Assembly (NCBI GenBank): GCA_016178435.1
Contig: JACOTK010000275.1
Location: forward strand, 1-6,643
DNA: 6,643 nucleotides
Direction: 5' to 3'
Origin: Actinomycetota bacterium
GTDB lineage: Bacteria; Actinomycetota; Acidimicrobiia; Acidimicrobiales; CADCSY01
Below the pieces are notes generated by a model. It ran no database searches. It was not told the DNA's origin and worked only from the letters and a program-made list of their open reading frames with translations. The position numbers and the translations under genes were made by a program. Positions 1 through 6,643 of the stretch are shown piece after piece (the stretch's first letter is position 1; every line of letters starts with the position of its first letter).

Positions 1-1640
1 AAGTCGTAACGACGCACTTCGAGGCCCTCGACCTCGGGCACCAGATCCCTGAAGCGCGCGACGGTCATGTAGGCCCGCAACCACTGATGGCCGGCCTCGC
101 TGCGGGCCCACAGGCCGACATTCGCGTTGCCGCCCTTGTCCCCCGACCGGGCGCCGATGACGACGCCGAGTGGCACGCGCCGCGTCGGACCCTCGGGCCA
201 GTCCCCCGCGGGTGAGTCCCCCGCGGCATGAGCGATCACCGCCGCTGTCGGCCGGCCATCGGCCTTTGCAGGCGGGATGTCGACGACTCGGCCGTCGTGG
301 TGCACGACCACCTGGTGGACCGCCTCGGCAGGGACCAGCGCCGGCCAGAAGACCCCGTAGCTCGACGCACCCGTCGGAGGAGAGGTGAGATAGCAGCCCG
401 GATATCCGGCCAACAGTTGCTCGACCACGGCGTTGGAGAATGCCCGGCCAACCTTGGTGGGGTCGGGATCCTTCACGGTGATCTGCAGCCAGGCGCTCGC
501 CTCCTCGTTGGTGGGTGCGTCGGGCCGCGCGCTGTTGCGAAGCCGCACGTCGGTCGCGGCAAATTTCTCCCGTCCACCCAGATCACGAAAGAGGCTGTCG
601 GTGACCATCTCGGCCTTCGCCTCGATGTCCAGGCCGGTGAGCACGAAGGTCATCGTGTTGCGATGACCACCCATGTAGTTGATGCACACCTTGGTCGTCA
701 GGGGGGCCGGTTCCCCCTTGACACCGAAGACCCGAACCCGGTCCGGGCCGTCCTGCGCCGACTCGACGGTGTCGAACCGGGCAACGACATCCGGGTTGGG
801 ATAGGCGGCGCCGGCGATCTCGTAGAGGATCTGCGCCGTGACCGTTCCCACCGACACGAGCCCACCGGTTCCCGGATGCTTGGTGATGACACAGCTTCCG
901 TCATCGGCGACCTCGGCGATGGGAAATCCGAAGGGTCGTCGATCGGTGACCTCACCGAAGAAGGCGTAGTTGCCGCCCGTCGCCTGGGTACCGCATTCAA
1001 TGATGTGTCCGGCCACCACCGCCCCGGCCAGGCGATCCCAGTCGTCATGAGCCCACCCGTGATGCCACGCGGCGGGACCGACCACCACCGACGCATCGGT
1101 CACCCGCGGACACACGACCACGTCGGCGCCGCCGGCCAGCGCCTCGGCGATGCCCCACCCGCCCAGGTAGGCGTTGGCCGTGACCGGCTCGACACCCGCG
1201 TCGGCAAGCGCCACGCCCGTATCGAGGTGCTCCAATCGACACCCCTGAGCCTGAAGGGAGTCGAGATCACCGAGCAGGTCGTCACCCGTGACCCAGGCGA
1301 TCCGGGGAGCCAGTCCCAGACGATCGGCCATCGCACCCAACGCGGCTGCGAGCCCTTCCGGGTTGAGGCCGCCGGCATTGGTCACCACCTTGATGCCCCG
1401 GTCGAGACACGTGCCGAGGGTCTCCTCCATCTGCGCCAGGAAGGTCCCGGCAAAGCCCGCCTCGGCGTCGCGCCGGCGTGCCTTCCACAGGATCATCATG
1501 GTCAGCTCGGCGAGATAGTCGCCGGTGAGCACATCGATCGGCCCGCCCTCGACCATCTCGCGTGCCGCGGCGAACCGATCGCCGAAGAAGCCCGAGCAGT
1601 TGGCGATCACCAGCGGCCGCTTGGCCGCCCGGCCGTTCAT
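1..1640 (-). CDS. AtuA-family (DUF1446) acyclic terpene utilisation protein, C-terminus cut by window edge
   Basis: Last visible gene of the minus-strand operon; 546 codons are present, and the C-terminus lies beyond the left edge. Family members run to roughly 600 residues, so only a short tail should be missing. The N-terminus has the family pattern NCSGFFGDR (14-22) followed by GGPIDVLTGDYLAELTM (32-48), NAGGLNP (88-94), CPRVTDASVVVGPAAW (from 177) and ECGTQATGGN (215-224). The distal AtuA-like domain carries ARSGDKGGNANVG (from 497). No signal peptide or membrane segment is seen, so it is probably cytoplasmic. AtuA is known from the Pseudomonas geraniol/citronellol cluster, but its reaction is not established; homologues commonly sit beside acyl-CoA carboxylases and crotonases, as here. 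The ATG overlaps the stop of the upstream gene (ATGA), which decides the start and implies translational coupling. Family membership is secure. The symbol atuA is withheld because a terpene substrate is unproven. Confidence 0.92.
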   Translation of the reverse strand, partial: MNGRAAKRPLVIANCSGFFGDRFAAAREMVEGGPIDVLTGDYLAELTMMILWKARRRDAEAGFAGTFLAQMEETLGTCLDRGIKVVTNAGGLNPEGLAAALGAMADRLGLAPRIAWVTGDDLLGDLDSLQAQGCRLEHLDTGVALADAGVEPVTANAYLGGWGIAEALAGGADVVVCPRVTDASVVVGPAAWHHGWAHDDWDRLAGAVVAGHIIECGTQATGGNYAFFGEVTDRRPFGFPIAEVADDGSCVITKHPGTGGLVSVGTVTAQILYEIAGAAYPNPDVVARFDTVESAQDGPDRVRVFGVKGEPAPLTTKVCINYMGGHRNTMTFVLTGLDIEAKAEMVTDSLFRDLGGREKFAATDVRLRNSARPDAPTNEEASAWLQITVKDPDPTKVGRAFSNAVVEQLLAGYPGCYLTSPPTGASSYGVFWPALVPAEAVHQVVVHHDGRVVDIPPAKADGRPTAAVIAHAAGDSPAGDWPEGPTRRVPLGVVIGARSGDKGGNANVGLWARSEAGHQWLRAYMTVARFRDLVPEVEGLEVRRYD

Positions 1641-2400
1641 CCGGCCCCCGTCCAGCGTGGGGCCCGTCCTTCGCTGAACGCCCGTGGCCCCTCCTGCGCA
1701 TCGTCGCTCAGGTACGCCGGCTCGAACAGCTCCTCGCCGCGGTCGATGGCCGCCTGCCAACCAGCCTCGGCGGCGGCATAGACCATGGCCTTGCCGGCTC
1801 GAACGGAAAGAGGCGCATTGGCGGCAATCGTCGTCGCCAATGCCTGCGTCGCGGTACGGAGCTCCTCCTTGGGGACGACCTTGTTGACCAGCCCGATGCC
1901 GTACGCCCGTTGTGCGTCAATGGGCTCGGCGGTGAGCAGCAGCTCCATCGCCACCCGCGGCGGAATGAGCCAGGGAAGCGGGCCGGCCCAGGGGGCCCCT
2001 CGACCCCAACGGGCCTCGGTGATCGCAAAACGGGCATGATCGGCCGCGACGCACAGGTCGCACATCTGCGCCAGCAGGAATCCACCCGCGTAGGCCACGC
2101 CATTCACCGCGGCGATCACCGGCTTGTCCACCTGCACCGTGCGACCGAGATAAGGGATGAAGTCGGGCGGGGGCACCTGCAGGCCCGACTCCGCCATCTC
2201 CTTCAGATCACCACCGGCCGAGAAGGCCCGGTCGCCGGCGCCGGTCAGAACCAGGACGCCGGCAGAGGAATCGGCGCCAAATCGGGTGAAACCCTCGAAG
2301 AGACCCTCGCGGACCGCTCGGTTGAGGGCGTTGCGGGCCTCGGGACGGTTGATGGTCAGCCATGCCACCCCATCCACGACCTCGTAGAGGACGGGCTCGC

Positions 2401-2404
<4 letters not shown>
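1637..2404 (-). CDS. Enoyl-CoA hydratase/isomerase (crotonase) family protein with one altered catalytic position
   Basis: A 255-residue protein of normal crotonase length. NRPEARNALN (19-28) is the usual beginning of the fold, FSAGGDLKEM (61-70) gives the first oxyanion-hole segment, and NGVAYAGGFLLAQMCDLCVAA (from 101) the second. Against the classical hydratase pattern GGGCEL, the segment at 106-111 reads AGGFLL, so the first catalytic Glu (Glu144 in rat mitochondrial hydratase) is replaced by Leu110. The second (Glu164) appears retained as Glu130 in ITEARWGRGAPW. With one acid left, isomerase, lyase or another crotonase reaction is as plausible as hydration. By context it should act on an acyl-CoA made by the adjacent carboxylase, for example a methylglutaconyl-type CoA. 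Its start overlaps the upstream stop, and its stop overlaps the next start, both as ATGA. It resembles mycobacterial EchA7-type neighbours from memory; that assignment is untested. Confidence 0.93.
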
Positions 2405-4380
<1,976 letters not shown>

Positions 4381-4382
4381 GG

Positions 4383-4387
4383 TCCTC
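4383..4387 (-). promoter_or_regulatory. Short-spaced ribosome binding site of the biotin carboxylase gene
   Basis: On the minus strand, GAGGA sits in the 8-base gap after the beta-subunit stop codon (TAG, 4389-4391), with only two bases before the ATG at 4380. The motif is recognisable but unusually close to the start. Ribosomes finishing the beta subunit may reinitiate here, which would help keep the alpha and beta subunits in balance. Confidence 0.4.
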
Positions 4388-4388
4388 G

Positions 4389-5987
4389 CTACATCCGAAA
4401 GACGCCCCAGCCACGACGGCCCTGGACGCTGTTGGAGTGGACGGCCGAGAGACCCAGACCGAGCACCGTGCGGGTGTCCCGCGGGTCGATGATTCCGTCG
4501 TCGTAGAGGCGCGACGTCATCGCAAAGGCAGACGACTCGCCTTCGATCTGTTCCTCCACTGCCGCGCGGGAGCGGGCGTCGGACTCCTCGTCGAAGACTC
4601 GCCCGGCGGCGAGCGCGGACTGGCGGGCGACGATCGACATCACGCCTGCGAGCTGTTGGGGACCCATCACCGCTGACTTCGCGTTCGGCCACGAGAACAG
4701 GAGCCGAGGGTCGTAGGAACGCCCGCACATGCCGTAGTTGCCCGCGCCGTACGAGGCCCCGATGTTGACGGTGAGGTGCGGCACCGTCGAGTTGGTCACC
4801 GCGTTGATCATCTTGGCCCCGTCCTTGATGATGCCCTGTTGCTCGTAGGCCTTTCCCACCATGAAGCCCGTGGTGTTCTGCATGAAGACCAACGGCGTGT
4901 CGATCTGGTTGCACAACATGATGAACTCGGTCGCCTTCTGTGCCTCCTCCCCGAACAGCACCCCCCGGTGATTCGCCAACACGCCCACCGGATAGCCGTG
5001 GATCGATGCCCAGCCCGTCACGAGGCTCGAACCGTAGAGCGGCTTGTACTCGTCGAATCGGGAACCGTCCACGACACGAGCCAGCACCTCGCGAGGATCA
5101 ACGGGGACCTTGAGGTCGACCGGGGCGATGCCCAACAACTCGTCCGGATCGTGGAGCGGCTCGTCGGGCGACTCGGTGGGCCCGGCTCCAAGCTTGTGCC
5201 ACCGGAGATGGGCAACGATGTCCCGCCCGATCCTGATGCATTCGGTCTCGTCCGCCGCGAGGTAGTCGGCCAGGCCCGAGACCCTCGCATGCATGTCTGC
5301 TCCGCCGAGCTCCTCGTCGTCGGACTCCTCCCCCGTGGCCATCTTCACCAGCGGCGGACCACCGAGAAACACCTTCGCCCGATCCTTGACCATGACCGAG
5401 TAGTCACACATCCCCGGCACATACGCTCCCCCGGCCGTCGAGTTGCCGAACACCAGCGCCACGGTCGGTATGCCCAGCGACGAGAGGCGGGTCAGGTCGT
5501 GAAAGAGCCTCCCGGCGGGAATGAAGATCTCCGCCTGGTTCGGTAGGTCGGCCCCGCCCGACTCGACGAGGTTGACCAGGGGGAGGCGGTTCTCCCGGGC
5601 GATGTCCATCGCCCGCATGACCTTCTTCCAGGTGTAGGCGTTGGACGAGCCGCCACGAACGGTTGGATCGTGCGCGATCACGACGCATTCGACACCGGAG
5701 ACGACACCGATGCCGGTCACGACACTGGCGCCGACCGTGAACTCCGTGCCCCACGCTGCCAGGGTCGAGAGCTCGAGAAACGCCGTGTCGCGGTCGAGAA
5801 GCAACTCGACCCGTTCACGGGCCATCAGCTTGCCGCGCTCACGGTGGCGTACGACGTACTTCTCACCGCCCCCGGCACGCCCGAACGCCTGCTGTTCCTC
5901 GTGGGCTGCCAGAAGAGCGATCAGACCTTCACGATTGGCCTGATAGGCCTCGGAGCGGAGGTTCAGCGTCGAGGTGAGCACGGGCAC
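4389..5987 (-). CDS. Acyl-CoA carboxylase beta subunit (carboxyltransferase), methylcrotonyl/geranyl-CoA lineage
   Basis: A 532-residue carboxyltransferase that moves CO2 from biotin to an acyl-CoA. The N-terminal half has VRGGSSNAYTWKK (110-122), VESGGADLPNQAEIF (141-155), AGGAYVPGMCDY (185-196) and FLGGPPLVKMATGE (207-220). The C-terminal half has RGVLFGEEAQKATEFI (341-356), QNTTGFMVG (370-378), GASYGAGNYGMCGR (410-423) and FSWPNAKSAVMGPQQ (431-445). The NTTGFMVG element matches methylcrotonyl- and geranyl-CoA carboxylases (NITGFMVG) rather than the DVPGFLPG type of propionyl-CoA enzymes, which points to gamma-carbon carboxylation of an unsaturated acyl-CoA. I chose the GTG at 5987 because relatives begin M-P-V-L-T-S-T-L. 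An in-frame ATG at 6044 would add 19 residues with no family similarity and no ribosome binding site. It is the first gene of the operon, 8 bp before the alpha subunit. Leucine degradation and terpene or other branched-acid degradation remain open; the sequence alone does not decide. Confidence 0.94.
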   Translation of the reverse strand: MPVLTSTLNLRSEAYQANREGLIALLAAHEEQQAFGRAGGGEKYVVRHRERGKLMARERVELLLDRDTAFLELSTLAAWGTEFTVGASVVTGIGVVSGVECVVIAHDPTVRGGSSNAYTWKKVMRAMDIARENRLPLVNLVESGGADLPNQAEIFIPAGRLFHDLTRLSSLGIPTVALVFGNSTAGGAYVPGMCDYSVMVKDRAKVFLGGPPLVKMATGEESDDEELGGADMHARVSGLADYLAADETECIRIGRDIVAHLRWHKLGAGPTESPDEPLHDPDELLGIAPVDLKVPVDPREVLARVVDGSRFDEYKPLYGSSLVTGWASIHGYPVGVLANHRGVLFGEEAQKATEFIMLCNQIDTPLVFMQNTTGFMVGKAYEQQGIIKDGAKMINAVTNSTVPHLTVNIGASYGAGNYGMCGRSYDPRLLFSWPNAKSAVMGPQQLAGVMSIVARQSALAAGRVFDEESDARSRAAVEEQIEGESSAFAMTSRLYDDGIIDPRDTRTVLGLGLSAVHSNSVQGRRGWGVFRM

Positions 5988-5994
5988 GACCCGC

Positions 5995-6000
5995 AGACTA
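5995..6000 (-). promoter_or_regulatory. Candidate -10 element for a leaderless carboxylase operon transcript
   Basis: Read on the minus strand, the hexamer is TAGTCT, matching the actinobacterial -10 pattern TANNNT. Seven bases (GCGGGTC) then separate it from the GTG at 5987, so transcription could start at the G of the start codon. No good Shine-Dalgarno precedes the GTG, which fits a leaderless message. No convincing -35 is found 16-19 bases upstream, so this rests on the -10 and the spacing alone. Confidence 0.45.
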
Positions 6001-6045
6001 GGCGTTCGGGCCAACGAGGGGACCCATCCCGGTTGCCGCACCATT

Positions 6046-6108
6046 TGACGCCGCGCGAAGGCCCTGACACTTCTCGCTCCCGGCCTGACGTTGGCGGCGA
6101 TCGATGAC
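6046..6108 (+). repeat. Four evenly spaced TGAC words in the control region
   Basis: TGAC occurs at 6046-6049, 6065-6068, 6086-6089 and 6105-6108, so the starts are 19, 21 and 19 bases apart, about two helical turns each. The second and third extend to CCTGAC and are exactly 21 bases apart. The third lies in the candidate -35 and the fourth abuts the candidate -10 of the dehydrogenase promoter. They may be half-sites for a regulator, or chance; the words are short. Confidence 0.3.
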
Positions 6109-6114
6109 TACGGT
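6085..6114 (+). promoter_or_regulatory. Candidate promoter for the acyl-CoA dehydrogenase gene
   Basis: CTGACG at 6085-6090 (four of six matches to TTGACA) and TACGGT at 6109-6114 (TANNNT) are separated by 18 bases. Transcription would begin near 6121, giving a leader of about 28 bases that includes the ribosome binding site. It would also place the alternative ATG at 6104 upstream of the transcript. A second -35-like word, TTGACG at 6045-6050, has only a weak -10 partner. Confidence 0.4.
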
Positions 6115-6136
6115 GCACATCCACGGGCCGACCGGC

Positions 6137-6142
6137 GGAGGG
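6137..6142 (+). promoter_or_regulatory. Ribosome binding site of the acyl-CoA dehydrogenase gene
   Basis: GGAGGG ends six bases before the ATG at 6149, close to the ideal Shine-Dalgarno sequence and distance. It decides in favour of this start over the in-frame ATG at 6104. Confidence 0.75.
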
Positions 6143-6148
6143 CACTCG

Positions 6149-6643
6149 ATGAACTTCAACTTCAACCAGGACGACGAGCTGCTTGCCGAGACCTTGCGGG
6201 ACTACGCCCTTCGGCGACTGGCGCCCGACATGGGCCGCTGGCGCGTCGAGGACTTTCCCCGAGACCGAGTCCAGGAGCTGGGCGCCCTCGGTGTGCTGGG
6301 CATCCGGATCGATCCCGAGCACGGAGGAAGCCAGGGTGACCTGGTCTCCGTGGGTATCGCCGCCGAGGAGCTGTCGCGGGGCGACTTCAACGTCAGCTAT
6401 TTCGTGCAGCTCGCCACGATCGGCTCCATGCTGTTGGCCCGTGCGGACCAATCCATCCAACGGACGTGGCTGCCGGCCATCGCCTCGGGCGACAGGATCG
6501 TGGCCTTCGGGCTCACCGAGCCGGGCGTCGGCTCCGACGCTGCCAACCTCACCATGTCCGCGCGAGCCGATGGGGAGACCTGGTTGCTCAACGGCGAGAA
6601 GGCTTCGATCACCTTTGCGGGCAATGCCGATGCCTGTGTGGTC
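6149..6643 (+). CDS. Acyl-CoA dehydrogenase, N-terminal part (cut by right edge)
   Basis: The first 165 residues of an FAD-dependent acyl-CoA dehydrogenase, a family of about 380 residues; the catalytic Glu and C-terminal helical domain lie outside. Visible are the N-terminal helical domain (about 1-115), with ELGALGVLGIRI (43-54), HGGSQGD (58-64) and AAEELSRGDFNVSY (71-84). The start of the beta domain follows, with the substrate/FAD-contacting GLTEPGVGSDAANL (121-134) and LNGEKASITFAGNADACVV (147-165). The KASI-type ending recalls cyclohexane/cyclohexenecarboxyl-CoA dehydrogenases (AliB type), but this is an impression from memory. The ATG at 6149 follows a strong GGAGGG six bases upstream. 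An in-frame ATG at 6104 would add 15 residues (beginning MTTVHIHGP) and lacks a ribosome binding site; it also lies in the predicted promoter. Transcribed away from the carboxylase operon, it could supply the enoyl-CoA that the carboxylase uses. Confidence 0.93.
   Translation, partial: MNFNFNQDDELLAETLRDYALRRLAPDMGRWRVEDFPRDRVQELGALGVLGIRIDPEHGGSQGDLVSVGIAAEELSRGDFNVSYFVQLATIGSMLLARADQSIQRTWLPAIASGDRIVAFGLTEPGVGSDAANLTMSARADGETWLLNGEKASITFAGNADACVV

Larger units (their letters stand above)
5988..6148. promoter_or_regulatory. Divergent intergenic control region
   Basis: The only noncoding gap of any size in the window, 161 bp between the minus-strand carboxylase operon and the plus-strand dehydrogenase gene. 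It must hold the promoters of both units, so joint control by a shared regulator is plausible. It contains a TANNNT element just before the GTG at 5987, a -35/-10 pair before 6149, four spaced TGAC words and a short imperfect dyad. No RNA gene, riboswitch or terminator structure is recognisable. Confidence 0.7.

Noticed and set aside
228..1781. A 517-codon plus-strand open frame antisense to the AtuA-family gene
   Set aside because: Its product is rich in Arg, Gly and His with no recognisable domain. The opposite strand encodes a clear conserved protein, so the frame is an artefact of GC-rich codon bias.
4381..4914. Upstream extension of the biotin carboxylase frame, giving an 837-residue protein
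   Set aside because: The extra residues overlap the carboxyltransferase gene and do not resemble any biotin carboxylase; the ATG at 4380 gives the normal N-terminus.
4776..5546. A 256-codon plus-strand open frame antisense to the carboxyltransferase
   Set aside because: No domain, and the composition is typical of antisense frames; the minus-strand protein is conserved throughout this stretch.
6012..6035. Possible longer inverted repeat CAAC...GTTG with GGG/CCC arms
   Set aside because: On a common centre only CAAC/GTTG and two further base pairs match, no better than expected in GC-rich DNA.
5988..6044. N-terminal extension of the carboxyltransferase from the ATG at 6042-6044
   Set aside because: It has no ribosome binding site, the 19 added residues do not fit the family, and the GTG at 5987 gives the expected start with a -10-like element before it.
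6104..6148. Earlier in-frame ATG for the acyl-CoA dehydrogenase
   Set aside because: No Shine-Dalgarno precedes it, and it lies between the candidate -35 and -10. The ATG at 6149 has a strong GGAGGG at the right distance.

Overview
The window is GC-rich, densely coding DNA that reads like an actinobacterial chromosome, possibly an acidimicrobial or mycobacterial-type lineage. The clues are GC-biased third codon positions, stop/start overlaps, a GTG start that looks leaderless, and proteins resembling actinobacterial acyl-CoA carboxylase clusters. The taxonomic placement is inferred; no rRNA or other marker gene is present.

Layout: a four-gene operon runs on the minus strand from about 5987 down past the left edge. 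In transcription order it encodes an acyl-CoA carboxylase carboxyltransferase (beta) subunit, a biotin-carrying biotin carboxylase (alpha) subunit, an enoyl-CoA hydratase/isomerase-family protein, and an AtuA-family (DUF1446) protein cut by the left edge. Spacing is very tight: 8 bp between the first two genes, then two successive 4-base ATGA overlaps. A divergent region (5988-6148) separates the operon from a plus-strand acyl-CoA dehydrogenase gene cut by the right edge. This region has a candidate promoter for each direction and four evenly spaced TGAC words. No RNA gene, mobile element, CRISPR array or terminator was recognised.

How the genes may work together: the carboxyltransferase has the signature (NTTGFMVG) of the lineage that carboxylates the gamma carbon of alpha,beta-unsaturated acyl-CoAs (methylcrotonyl-CoA and geranyl-CoA carboxylases), not the propionyl-CoA lineage. 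A coherent route is therefore: the dehydrogenase makes an enoyl-CoA, the alpha/beta carboxylase adds CO2 at the gamma carbon, a crotonase-fold enzyme processes the glutaconyl-type product, and the AtuA-like protein acts at an undefined step. This parallels the leucine/isovalerate (Liu) and acyclic-terpene (Atu) pathways of Pseudomonas. From memory, it also resembles the accD2-accA2-echA7-fadE neighbourhood of Mycobacterium tuberculosis. The actual substrate cannot be read from the sequence. The crotonase lacks one of the two classical catalytic glutamates, so simple hydration should not be assumed.

No clearly unprecedented system is visible. The points most worth following are the unknown role of the AtuA-like protein, the altered crotonase active site, and the control region.
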